DNA of 32,494 bases. Source: a virus. The DNA lies in IMG/VR virus record IMGVR_UViG_3300014933_000167, positions 1 to 32,494 of that record. One strand, written 5' to 3'. Both the position numbers and the translations under genes were made by a program. Shown piece after piece: positions 13,201 to 20,673 of the stretch (positions within the stretch are counted from its first letter, which is position 1; each line of letters starts with the position of its first letter). A model generated the notes under the pieces. The model was not told the origin of the DNA. It ran no database searches and saw only the letters and a program-made list of their open reading frames with translations.

Positions 13201-15754
13201 AAACAGGTTCTTTTCCTTCAGTAAAATTTTGTTCAGAAGCCCCTTTTCCAGAGACTTTAGAGTAAAGATCGCCAGTTTCTTTTGAGGTAATCCCGGGAAA
13301 TTTTCTTGAAACAGCATTTGAAACTTCAGCTTCTGTAGCTTCACGACCATGAACCTTGGTTAACTGATCATAAACTCTTTTTGCGTAAGATTGTTCTGGA
13401 GAAGGAGGCCCATATTTAGCCGCTTCAGCTTCTCTAGCCGCTTTATCAAGGGAACGACCTCCAGTATCAAATCCACCACCAATATCTTTATTCCAAGTTT
13501 CTTTAGCTCTATTCCAAAGATTCTCAAGGTGGGGTTTTACTGCATCACCAAATTCAGAAATCATTTTTGCTGAGAAATCAGAAAACGATTTTACTCCTTT
13601 TGCAATATGATCAGCGGCAATAATACTCCAATCAATAAGATTATCAGGATCAACGCCAATTCCTTGACGGCCTTCATTTTTCCTTTTGGAAATACGTTTT
13701 CTAGCTTCGTTGGCTTTCTTTTCTAATCCAGTTAATTCTAATTGTACTTCTTCGGTTGGCTTTACTTCTTCTTTTTGGGCTTGACCTTCTTTGGTAGGGC
13801 TTTCTGTTTGGTCTTGTCGGCCCACTCCTTCGCCCACGGTTGGTTCGTTGCGAACGCCCACTTCTCTTGCTGACGACTCTTGAACGGCATTTGGTTTTTC
13901 CTTAGTTGGGGTTTGTTTTGCTTTAATAGCATCTACAATCTGTTGATTAGATGCTCCTTCAGATATGCGGACTCCATTATGAGCCGCTGATTCAAGTAGG
14001 GTTGTACGAGAAAGACTATTTGGATCAGTTCCAGAGTTAATTAAATCCAATATATCCTTTGCACCAGTAGTAAGTTCAACTTCTGGTTGTACAACAATAG
14101 GAGCTTCAGCGGTTGGTTCTGCAACAGGGGTTTCTCCAGCACCCGATACAGCTTGTGGGGCTTGCTTGACTACTGAAGGTTCCTGCTTTGGGGGCGTTTC
14201 AGATGATTTAAGAGCATCAATCTGTTTCTGCCTTTTTTTATATTCGTTATCATTTTCATCATACTCAAGCTGTTCAATGGCAAGATCAGTAATCTTTGCT
14301 TCATTTGGATTGGCAACAATAAGAGAAGTAGAAGTAGTGTCTTGAGTTTCTGGAGAAATATTTGGAAGTGTAATTTCTGAAACAGGGGAAAATTGTTCGT
14401 TTGCTCCAGTAGTAATCTGAGCTTCTTTCAAATCAACAACAGGATTTGATGATGGCTCAAGTTTTGGAGGTTCGCTACCAAGTTGGTCATCAGCGGACTT
14501 CTTCGCTTCTGCTTTAGCCTCCAATCCAGCACCCAATCCATGAACAACATTTCCAAAGAAAATATCTGGAACTGCTTGTTCCACATTGGGCAAAAAATTA
14601 CCCCCTTCTGCTTTCCTTAATCCACCAGAAACTCCAAGGTTTACACCAGATGCGGCAGTTCCTCCAACTAATCCCTTTACTAAAGGAGATGCACCTTTAA
14701 GTAGTGCAGATGTTGCGGCAGTAGTTAATGAACCACCAATAGTATATGCCGCAAGCGCAGGGACTTGATTTATAGCGGCTTGACTGCCAGCTTGATGTCC
14801 AGCCTCATCTAATTGCTTTTCATCAGTTACACCCTGTTGTTTAAGTTCTTGAACTTTGGCATCGTAACCTTCGCCATAAGCTTGGCTTCCACCCATTACT
14901 GCCATTGCTGGTAATGCTAAAGGCCCAGCCACCATTGCTGGAGCTAATCCAATAACACCACCAATACCTCTTCCGAGTTGGGCTGAAATAGATGTGTCTT
15001 TTTGAGATACACCCAAAGCAGGGAACATTCCAGCGGCTTTTTCACTTAATGCTCCAGCTTCTTTACCGAGTTGTTGTCTTTGCTGGATTAGTTCTTGTTG
15101 TTGGGCATCAGAAGCATATTGAGGCATTTTAAGCGTCTGCTCTTTCTGTGCCTGAAGATCACCAATCTCCCTTTGAAGATCATTAACCTGATTTCCATAT
15201 TCAGCAGTCGAAAATCCTTGTTTCTTAACAATCCCTTGAATGGAGTCCAATGCGGCCTGTTTGTCAGCAATAGCTTTATCAAAAGCTGTTGTAGCTTCTT
15301 GAGTTGTAGCCCCACGCTGGAATGGTGCATTAACGCCAGAGATATCCATTACGGGTGCGGCTCCTGCTCTTTCAAATCCACCAGCAGTTTGAATTGCTCC
15401 AGAGGCAGTTTGTGCGGCAACAGAAAGAGGTAAATTCTTATACCAAGGAAGTTCTTTTGAACCCCCACTTGCCATTGGAATAAGGTCAGCAAATGGATCT
15501 TCTTCTACATTATTACTATTTTTGCTTTGTTTTGGAATAAGATCAGCAAATGGATCTTGTTGATTTATTTTGTCACCAGAAACAATGGCATTTTGATTAC
15601 CATAAGTATTATTTGCATTAGTATTAGGAGGCAAATTTAATTGCTCTCCTTTTGGGCCAATAAGATCATTTTGATTTGGCGCAACATAAACTGGAGATTC
15701 TGATTGATCTCCAGCCCCATTTTTAGGAATGAGGTCTGCAAATGGATCAGACAT
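10244..15754 (-). CDS. Giant internal virion / DNA-ejection-type protein, 1836 aa
   Basis: The motif DPFADLIP occurs three times near the N-terminus (about residues 3-10, 67-74, 86-93), as in large internal virion proteins of podoviruses. A Gly/Ala-rich hydrophobic stretch (about 256-293) and another near 335-375 could insert in membranes. Residues about 705-751 and 1155-1208 look like two copies of one module (IAKG/RGH..., then FG..V...L...W..A). Coiled coils run at about 1050-1155 and 1240-1310. It is the last and largest of three adjacent candidate ejection proteins, like the T7 gp14-gp15-gp16 order. Presumably it is ejected with the DNA to form a trans-envelope channel. No lysozyme or transglycosylase motif was noticed. 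Confidence 0.75.
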   Translation of the reverse strand: MSDPFADLIPKNGAGDQSESPVYVAPNQNDLIGPKGEQLNLPPNTNANNTYGNQNAIVSGDKINQQDPFADLIPKQSKNSNNVEEDPFADLIPMASGGSKELPWYKNLPLSVAAQTASGAIQTAGGFERAGAAPVMDISGVNAPFQRGATTQEATTAFDKAIADKQAALDSIQGIVKKQGFSTAEYGNQVNDLQREIGDLQAQKEQTLKMPQYASDAQQQELIQQRQQLGKEAGALSEKAAGMFPALGVSQKDTSISAQLGRGIGGVIGLAPAMVAGPLALPAMAVMGGSQAYGEGYDAKVQELKQQGVTDEKQLDEAGHQAGSQAAINQVPALAAYTIGGSLTTAATSALLKGASPLVKGLVGGTAASGVNLGVSGGLRKAEGGNFLPNVEQAVPDIFFGNVVHGLGAGLEAKAEAKKSADDQLGSEPPKLEPSSNPVVDLKEAQITTGANEQFSPVSEITLPNISPETQDTTSTSLIVANPNEAKITDLAIEQLEYDENDNEYKKRQKQIDALKSSETPPKQEPSVVKQAPQAVSGAGETPVAEPTAEAPIVVQPEVELTTGAKDILDLINSGTDPNSLSRTTLLESAAHNGVRISEGASNQQIVDAIKAKQTPTKEKPNAVQESSAREVGVRNEPTVGEGVGRQDQTESPTKEGQAQKEEVKPTEEVQLELTGLEKKANEARKRISKRKNEGRQGIGVDPDNLIDWSIIAADHIAKGVKSFSDFSAKMISEFGDAVKPHLENLWNRAKETWNKDIGGGFDTGGRSLDKAAREAEAAKYGPPSPEQSYAKRVYDQLTKVHGREATEAEVSNAVSRKFPGITSKETGDLYSKVSGKGASEQNFTEGKEPVSGGEAVKFGTSRAAQEEMLKYGIGQGAVPSIEPMTRDEMIQQGRDAISKGANPEEALRKIQSAEVDKNSMIARAHIETLASNAYEALRKFGANSEQYKEANEIYKEYNDRYEQNVSSVAGRTLAQQAFRTELKMDNAFDFQRQFNEDTKGYDLSLSQLDKASKLAERNKKADEITKKTQDDLSNIRDKGFADVEVKTPESLEEAREQIGDLSDASGAKQKAEINRLNQENEKIKKDLEEIKLAKGKTAEELKAYYEAKIKDLENQQTPKFEKVVLDQAQRIVDKWKADRLEAEKLLKKQLSQLGSFPDVSIVATVSRIMRGHISELGLDFARSSKMILDQFGPKVESFLKEAWDKAEKLVKGEPGGEEAVKVVKAARTPKPKAKTVEKIGEEKVADNLRKRIAQYEKKIDDINSGKISTPKDVEKITNEEIKGLEADLANKKQELSNARLKAKQADLFEKGKVGEKLNPEQAKTLWESAKKFYIPRMTKDAFYDEHRLISDMADDFGLTPHQVRDAFAMPKGAKKASNDLFHQQEKRKQILNNSKRWLIDQSSSMISKIAGKAAEQAFRLSVLGHGTAFITTHALPLWVTHPVIGTKAFLKAMRYTFTGKNGRTQWIIDNHAIVNHPDYEWAMKGGADVNPFRYGTEKPQRSNPDSLLAKALDPITGGRGFDALHWLRMQYFSKYWRKLSPALQNEEMAKIIGDAANTATGYAESKIGSHPIVRLALFAPKLYHSQFKWLVGDPAKMLATAAKMSVGKNVSPADAWQARHEAVNKAKFLGVYAGALLLNQAILSATGSNAKVNFTDPKKHDWLAFKTNDGSFNPLHPFLSIGRLLAKETHDLFSDYIPSVLGKKTPLEKSPGNNVKLALHDLGDYAFNKLSPIARDIAVIVNQRDFAGNAVPWSSVAPLRGKEKLTWPQFLAGMFSPIPFAEASTQKDWASAGAAEKLGSALIFGVPYTTKEDEESWAKSHASKRTSYSRSSGRF
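15476..15749 (-). repeat. Three dispersed copies of a DNA repeat encoding DPFADLIP
   Basis: On the + strand, close variants of GGAATAAGGTCAGCAAATGG occur at about 15476, 15535 and 15726. They encode the three DPFADLIP motifs of the giant virion protein. Their DNA-level similarity suggests recent duplication or strong constraint. Confidence 0.7.
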
Positions 15755-15757
15755 AAA

Positions 15758-16882
15758 TTAAACTTCCCCTGTTTCTTCCGCTGTTGGCTGAGTTCCTTCT
15801 TGCTCTTCATTTTCTGAATTAGCCATATTACCTGAAACAGAAGGAAGCATTGCAGTTGTAGGAGGCATAGAAGGAGATGATTTTTGTTGCAATGCAGATG
15901 GATCAGCACCAAGTTGCTTTAGCTTTTTATAAACAGCTTCAGGTGATGCGCCATTTTTAATAGCATTTCTAGCTTTATCAAGTAAAGATGATTGTTGATC
16001 ACCTTGCTCATTTTGAGAAGATGGTTGCTGTTGATTTACTCCAATGGATTGAATCTTTTTAAGGTTATTCAATGTATCATCAACTTTTGCCTTTTCATCC
16101 AAAAGATTCTTTGACCCCCATGATATTCCTAAAAAGCTAGATGATGGAACGCTTGATGGATCTTTCGATTCTTTTATTTTCTTAGCAAGTGATGCCTGTT
16201 GATCTTTAAGGGTTTTCTCAATTTTAACAACAGCATTATCAAAATTAGGATTACTAAAGTCAATTCCTCCACTAGCTAGATTGGCTTTTCGTGTAGCATA
16301 TTGAGCATATGCTTGACCGAATTTTTGCAATTCTTGAGGATCTGTTTCTTTTTCTGGATTAGTAATGTTATCAACTATTGAAGAAATTCCACCGGGATTA
16401 TCTTTATCCCCATTCCAAAGATTGTTTGCCATTTTACCAGACATTCCCAACAACTCTTGCTGTTGATATTGAGTCATTGGCTTTTGAGGTGGATTTCCAT
16501 TGGCATCCAATGGATGAGATAGGTTATATCTATTATTCAAGGCATCTTGAACAGCTTCAGACCTCTTTATGTGTTGAGCCTGAATATTAGCTTCATTAGC
16601 CATAGTGATAGCGTGATTAGCTAATGGAGCAAGAATAGGAAGCTGAGAAGCTGATGTAGCGGCTCCATATACGTCACTTAGTCCACTTGAGTCTCCAGCG
16701 GCAATTTTACCCATGCCTTGCTGTACTTGGCTCTGAAGCGAAGGAAGCATTGCTTGAGCAGCTTGAGTCTGAGCGTGATTTTCAATTGATTGACCAATCT
16801 GTTGTCCAAGGCTCGTAAGAGAATTAGCAATAGTTTGGTTTCCCGCCATAACTGGCGCAAAGTTGTAGTATCCTAGTGCCAT
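15758..16882 (-). CDS. Internal virion protein candidate, 374 aa
   Basis: The product is helical and Gln/Ala-rich, starting MALGYYNFAPVMAGNQTIAN, with no catalytic motif. A helical segment (LLDKARNAIKNGASPEAVYK) near residue 300 resembles short repeats in phage ejection proteins; a similar KGANPEEALRKI element occurs in the giant protein next door. The C-terminal tail is acidic. It sits between the other two ejection-type proteins with gaps of only 3 and 5 bases. The role is inferred from position and composition. Confidence 0.65.
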   Translation of the reverse strand: MALGYYNFAPVMAGNQTIANSLTSLGQQIGQSIENHAQTQAAQAMLPSLQSQVQQGMGKIAAGDSSGLSDVYGAATSASQLPILAPLANHAITMANEANIQAQHIKRSEAVQDALNNRYNLSHPLDANGNPPQKPMTQYQQQELLGMSGKMANNLWNGDKDNPGGISSIVDNITNPEKETDPQELQKFGQAYAQYATRKANLASGGIDFSNPNFDNAVVKIEKTLKDQQASLAKKIKESKDPSSVPSSSFLGISWGSKNLLDEKAKVDDTLNNLKKIQSIGVNQQQPSSQNEQGDQQSSLLDKARNAIKNGASPEAVYKKLKQLGADPSALQQKSSPSMPPTTAMLPSVSGNMANSENEEQEGTQPTAEETGEV

Positions 16883-16887
16883 AATAT

Positions 16888-17934
16888 TTATGCGTTAAAT
16901 CCTTGTCTATAATAACCAGATTGACCACCACCAGAATAATAAGCAGGAATTGCCTTATTTCCATATGCGGCTTGAATGGCAGCGGGGTTTTCAAAAAATC
17001 CACTTGAGCTTTGCATATCATTTCCAAATTGATTTGCATATGCAGAAGTCCCCTGTTGTGGCGATCCAAGACCTCCGTAATAGTTACTCATATTAGCCGC
17101 ATTATACAAACTTGTTCCAGCACTACCCAATCCAGTTAGATCTTGGGCAATGGCCTGATTGGATGCTTGGTTAGCACCATATTGATTCATTCCAGCTTGG
17201 TATTGATTCTCTGCATTAGAAACACCCAATCCAGCGGCTTGCATGCCAAGTTTAGTTGCTTCCATTCCAGATGATGCCCTTCCAAGAACCTGTTGGTTTC
17301 CAAGTTGTCCTGCTTGCATTCCAATTTGTGCGCCAGTTACAGGAGAAACTACCATGCTATTAGCAAGTTGTTGCCAAGTAGGTGCGGCACTCAATCCATA
17401 TTGAGAAAGACCAAGTGAAGTTTGCCCGATATTGCGAGCAAAATTGGCTGGAGCTTGTCCACCTTGATTAAAAAGATTAAACCCACCACCAAGGTTTTGG
17501 GCTACTTGCCTATTAATGTTTTGTTGAACATCAGCAGGAATTTCACCTTTAATATATGAATTAAGCTGATTATTAGCAAGTTCTCTTTGTGCTGAAGATC
17601 CGGGGGTTACTTTGTTCTGAAGATTAATTTGCTGCTGAGTTCCAGCCCTAGCAAATTGTTGAGCAAACCCCTCATTGGGGTTATAATAACTTCCCAATAT
17701 ATTTTTTTCTTGTGCTTGTTGTGCGGAATTAAAGTCAGCAGGGTTTGGGACATATCCTTGAGCTTGCTGTTCAAATTGATTAACACTTTCAGGATTAATA
17801 TATTGTCCTCCTCCATAAGAGGGAAGTCCCTTTTTTGCTTGGCTTGCACTATAAATGGACATTCCAGTTCCAGCGACAGTTCCAGCAATTGCAACACCAG
17901 CGGCAACTGTAGCAAGAGTCTCATATACGGGCAT
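16888..17934 (-). CDS. Internal virion protein candidate with N-terminal hydrophobic helix, 348 aa
   Basis: Near the start there is a Gly/Ala-rich hydrophobic helix (LATVAAGVAIAGTVAGTGMS). The rest is Asn/Gln/Gly-rich and helical, with NPNEGFAQQFARAGTQQQ-like segments typical of phage DNA-injection proteins (T7 gp14-like in position). I prefer the ATG at 17934 because the hydrophobic helix follows directly. An in-frame ATG at 17985 would overlap the cupin gene by 13 bases and is also possible. Confidence 0.65.
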   Translation of the reverse strand: MPVYETLATVAAGVAIAGTVAGTGMSIYSASQAKKGLPSYGGGQYINPESVNQFEQQAQGYVPNPADFNSAQQAQEKNILGSYYNPNEGFAQQFARAGTQQQINLQNKVTPGSSAQRELANNQLNSYIKGEIPADVQQNINRQVAQNLGGGFNLFNQGGQAPANFARNIGQTSLGLSQYGLSAAPTWQQLANSMVVSPVTGAQIGMQAGQLGNQQVLGRASSGMEATKLGMQAAGLGVSNAENQYQAGMNQYGANQASNQAIAQDLTGLGSAGTSLYNAANMSNYYGGLGSPQQGTSAYANQFGNDMQSSSGFFENPAAIQAAYGNKAIPAYYSGGGQSGYYRQGFNA

Positions 17935-17972
17935 TTGTTTGTGCCTATATTCAAAAATAGTTTGTGCTGGAG

Positions 17973-18476
17973 TTAGGAAGCGCATAGCAATTCAATGTCT
18001 TTTTGTGTGTGTATCAAGCTAGGACTGACATCCTTTTTCCAAGAATTAAATCTAGGATCTTCAACATCAATCAATGGATTGTCAGTTCTTTCAGAGATAT
18101 TTAACACTATTTCATCAGGATCTTCAATGTTTTCTGGATTAGAATGACAAGTTACCCATGTAGTATCTTCAATGTTATAAAGAAACCTTTTTGTATTTGG
18201 TTTTGTAATCCCCATATCACCACCAGAGTAAAGCGATTCAGTTTCAAATCCACCATCAATTGCTTCTTTAAGTACCGCAACCTTTCCTTTCAAAATAAAA
18301 AAAGGATGAGTTGTCTTATGTTTCATGGAAACAACCATTGATCCTGCTGGCATAAAGATTTTACGAACATATAGTCCCGGCGGAAAGAAGTGTTCTAGTG
18401 GTAAATCAATCTGTGGGTAATTAGCCAAATCAGCCTCAACCCTATCAATAGCAGAAATTTCAGTAACTTCTTTCAT
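17973..18476 (-). CDS. Phage cupin-fold protein, 167 aa
   Basis: The segment GLYVRKIFMPAGSMVVSMKH, then HPFFILKGKVAVL, then ITKPNTKRFLYNIEDTTWVT has the spacing of a cupin beta-barrel. I recognise it as a cupin-like protein often found in phage structural clusters. Its biochemical function is unknown. The start at 18476 lies one base after the upstream stop; a longer frame from 18512 would overlap the previous gene by 35 bases. Confidence 0.75.
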   Translation of the reverse strand: MKEVTEISAIDRVEADLANYPQIDLPLEHFFPPGLYVRKIFMPAGSMVVSMKHKTTHPFFILKGKVAVLKEAIDGGFETESLYSGGDMGITKPNTKRFLYNIEDTTWVTCHSNPENIEDPDEIVLNISERTDNPLIDVEDPRFNSWKKDVSPSLIHTQKDIELLCAS

Positions 18477-18477
18477 C

Positions 18478-19485
18478 TCAATAAGGCCAAGCAGCACCAT
18501 CATCCCATGCATATGTGGGTATCAATGCATTAAGCATCATGTTATTACTAAATTGGCGTATGACACTTCCTGTAGGTTCCTCTTGATCAGCGGTCTCCCT
18601 ATTGACCTCAAAGATAGCATTCTGAAGTGACGTTGCATACAATTGATCACTTCCTTTGTTCTCACGATAAACAACTGCCATTACAGCAGAGATCATAGCC
18701 TCTGGAGTAAATTCACATTGATCCGTAAGATTTAGAAGGTCTTGATAGTTCTTCTTGCAATAAAGAATAACAGAATCCTTTACCCTTCCTTTAATAGCAT
18801 ACTTACGAAATGATGGATTAATATCATAAGGCTGATATACAGAAAGCAACATCAATGCATTGATATCAGGGTTCCAAGAATAAAGTCTTACTCTTCCATT
18901 AGTTTGAGCTTTCGTACAAGCGAAAACTGTCTTAAAGAAATTAATTGAATAAGTAAATGTAGGAGCAAGACCAATTGTTATGGTTTCGCTAATCCTAGTT
19001 CCATAAGCATTTTCTCCAAAAAAAGTAATCTCTTTACCATTATCAAGTGGAGACTCAGATTCTACGGCAAGCTGATATGGAGCTTGGTCATAGTTTTGGA
19101 AAGTAACGTGTTTACCCCCAATTTCAATGAACTTTTTATTACCACCATTCCATGCATAACCCTGTCCCCATCCGTTGCCATAACCACCACTTGACGCATC
19201 TCCCCATGAATCTTGAGGAATAGATTGATACCATTCATTTCCAAGGGAAACAGGATTCCCATCAATCCAAGCAAGCCTTACTTGTTTGTAAAGGCTAGGA
19301 AGCGTAAGTATATTGCCAACGCATTTGATGCATACATATTCACAAGTTGCATCCGTATCCGTTTTATTCCACAAAAGGCTTCTGGCTTTATTCATGTAGG
19401 AAATAAGTGTAGCTTGATTACAGCTTCCACTATTTCCAGCATAAGGACGGATCGAATTTAAAATGTATGAAACATCAAAAAGCAT
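18478..19485 (-). CDS. Conserved virion/tail-assembly protein candidate, 335 aa
   Basis: The N-terminal part (ILNSIRPYAGNSGSCNQATL, then AGEYV-like CEYVCIKCVGNILTLP) resembles an environmental-phage structural family with a CvgC..LP and R..W.dG.p..l.neWy pattern. The middle is beta-rich and the last ~100 residues are helical (ILYCKKNYQDLLNLTDQCEF). In related gene orders it precedes the cupin and internal virion genes, suggesting a head-tail or tail-hub role. Function is inferred from context. Confidence 0.6.
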   Translation of the reverse strand: MLFDVSYILNSIRPYAGNSGSCNQATLISYMNKARSLLWNKTDTDATCEYVCIKCVGNILTLPSLYKQVRLAWIDGNPVSLGNEWYQSIPQDSWGDASSGGYGNGWGQGYAWNGGNKKFIEIGGKHVTFQNYDQAPYQLAVESESPLDNGKEITFFGENAYGTRISETITIGLAPTFTYSINFFKTVFACTKAQTNGRVRLYSWNPDINALMLLSVYQPYDINPSFRKYAIKGRVKDSVILYCKKNYQDLLNLTDQCEFTPEAMISAVMAVVYRENKGSDQLYATSLQNAIFEVNRETADQEEPTGSVIRQFSNNMMLNALIPTYAWDDGAAWPY

Positions 19486-19487
19486 AA

Positions 19488-19658
19488 TTAAAGCATTTCA
19501 CCACGATTAATCGAATGACCCATAAGTGCATTCGATGGAGATCCAACTTTACTTCCAATTTTGGTTTTCATCCCTCCCATCTTTAATGATGGAAGAGATT
19601 TAACCTTCAGCATCTTGCTTCTCATTGCCCCCATTTTAGGGAGTTTTGGGAGAGCCAT
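19488..19658 (-). CDS. Met/Lys-rich basic microprotein, 56 aa
   Basis: The product has a repetitive basic pattern (MALPKLPKMGAMRSKMLKVK then SLPSLKMGGMKTK), with LPK-type repeats. The longer frame starting at 19868 is a shadow of the neighbouring gene, so I use the ATG at 19658. It starts two bases after the upstream stop. It is possibly a small virion or DNA-binding protein; no family is known to me. Confidence 0.5.
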   Translation of the reverse strand: MALPKLPKMGAMRSKMLKVKSLPSLKMGGMKTKIGSKVGSPSNALMGHSINRGEML

Positions 19659-19659
19659 A

Positions 19660-19905
19660 TTATAGCCAATCCGAATTAAAAGGAGTTCCCCTACCCATTG
19701 CAGTCTCATTAGCAGGGCCACCAACCGAAAATGCGGTTTGTGTTTTCTCGCCAATGGCTTTAATACGAGCAGTACGAGCGTCCTTGTATGCACGAATCGT
19801 AGGAATGTCACCTTTAATTTGAACCCTCTGCATAGGTTGCGGAGTGGCTTTATCAGAGACAATACCACGTTCGGTATTATCGTATGTGTATTGTTCTCCT
19901 GCCAT
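19660..19905 (-). CDS. Hypothetical small virion-cluster protein, 81 aa
   Basis: I use the ATG at 19905 (MAGEQYTYDNTERGIVSDKA); an alternative start at 19929 would overlap the upstream gene. The middle contains an Arg/Lys-rich helix (YKDARTARIKAIGEKT) and the C-terminus is Gly-rich. It is tightly packed between two other small genes of the late operon. The role is unknown. Confidence 0.55.
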   Translation of the reverse strand: MAGEQYTYDNTERGIVSDKATPQPMQRVQIKGDIPTIRAYKDARTARIKAIGEKTQTAFSVGGPANETAMGRGTPFNSDWL

Positions 19906-19909
19906 AATA

Positions 19910-20092
19910 TTACTTTTTGGAAGAACCACGACCGGGGGACGTAGGTTCAGGTTGAAGTTTACCAGAATAGAAAATTCCGCTGAACTCAGTTCCCTTTGGA
20001 TGATTACTCATTCCCTCCTTGATGTCTCCACGAGTAGAGAAACCTTCGGATTGCAGTTTAGGCTCAGTAGCCCTGTTGATGTCTTTAGCCAT
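19910..20092 (-). CDS. Hypothetical small protein, 60 aa
   Basis: The product (MAKDINRATEPKLQSEGFST and following) is hydrophilic, Gly/Pro/Ser-rich at the C-terminus and probably mostly disordered. It is the first of three consecutive small genes between the tail protein genes and the conserved 335-residue protein. The leader (CTAAACAT) lacks an SD. Confidence 0.5.
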   Translation of the reverse strand: MAKDINRATEPKLQSEGFSTRGDIKEGMSNHPKGTEFSGIFYSGKLQPEPTSPGRGSSKK

Positions 20093-20117
20093 ATGTTTAG
20101 TTTGTTGTTAGTTTAGG

Positions 20118-20621
20118 TTAGCTTACTGGAAGCGTATTGACTGACCAATAGAAATTTTGAATATCTGAATTTGCAACAGGATTGAATACCCAAATTTGGA
20201 AAGATGTTGTTGAGATTGTTCCATCAACAACACCCCACGAACAAGAAGCAGTAGATGTTCCAGCGGATGGAATAAAATGCCCAATAATATTGTAATTAGT
20301 GCTACTCATAGCTTTAGGAATAGTAATTGTATACCTTTGAGCAGATGCACTATTAGTAATTCCTTGAACACCAGTTTGAGATGAAAAACCTGCAATTGTT
20401 GCTTCCAATGCCGTAATTGTATTTTGCAAATTAAGAATATTCTGGTTAATTGTAGCAATTTGACTTGGCGTAACATTACCAAGTCCCGGAATATTAATAG
20501 TACCATTATTAAGGTAAAGAGTAATAAAGCTATTAAAAATGTCTGACCATTGTCCCGTGGGGCAATAGTTTGCTGGCACAGAAGGAAACAAAAGTTGTGC
20601 TGGAGACGATTGATTTTGCAT
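20118..20621 (-). CDS. Fibre- or spike-like structural protein, 167 aa
   Basis: The N-terminal part includes a helical trimer-like stretch (QIATINQNILNLQNTITALE). A beta-rich C-terminal domain follows (RYTITIPKAMSSTNYNIIGH, then a Trp-containing ending). Helix-then-beta order is typical of trimeric fibre proteins. Its position directly after the 726-residue tail protein supports a tail role. Specific function is unproven. Confidence 0.55.
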   Translation of the reverse strand: MQNQSSPAQLLFPSVPANYCPTGQWSDIFNSFITLYLNNGTINIPGLGNVTPSQIATINQNILNLQNTITALEATIAGFSSQTGVQGITNSASAQRYTITIPKAMSSTNYNIIGHFIPSAGTSTASCSWGVVDGTISTTSFQIWVFNPVANSDIQNFYWSVNTLPVS

Positions 20622-20643
20622 GATCAGTTAACTTTTACTATAA

Positions 20644-20673
20644 ATTATAAATTGTAGCAATACTTTATGTTGC
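20644..20673 (-). promoter_or_regulatory. Possible internal late promoter (TATAAT box)
   Basis: A perfect TATAAT reads on the - strand at 20649-20644, about 23 bases upstream of the ATG at 20621, in one of the wider gaps of the late operon. The matching -35 region (GCAACA about 18 bases upstream) is poor, and A/T-rich gaps give such boxes by chance. Confidence 0.25.
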
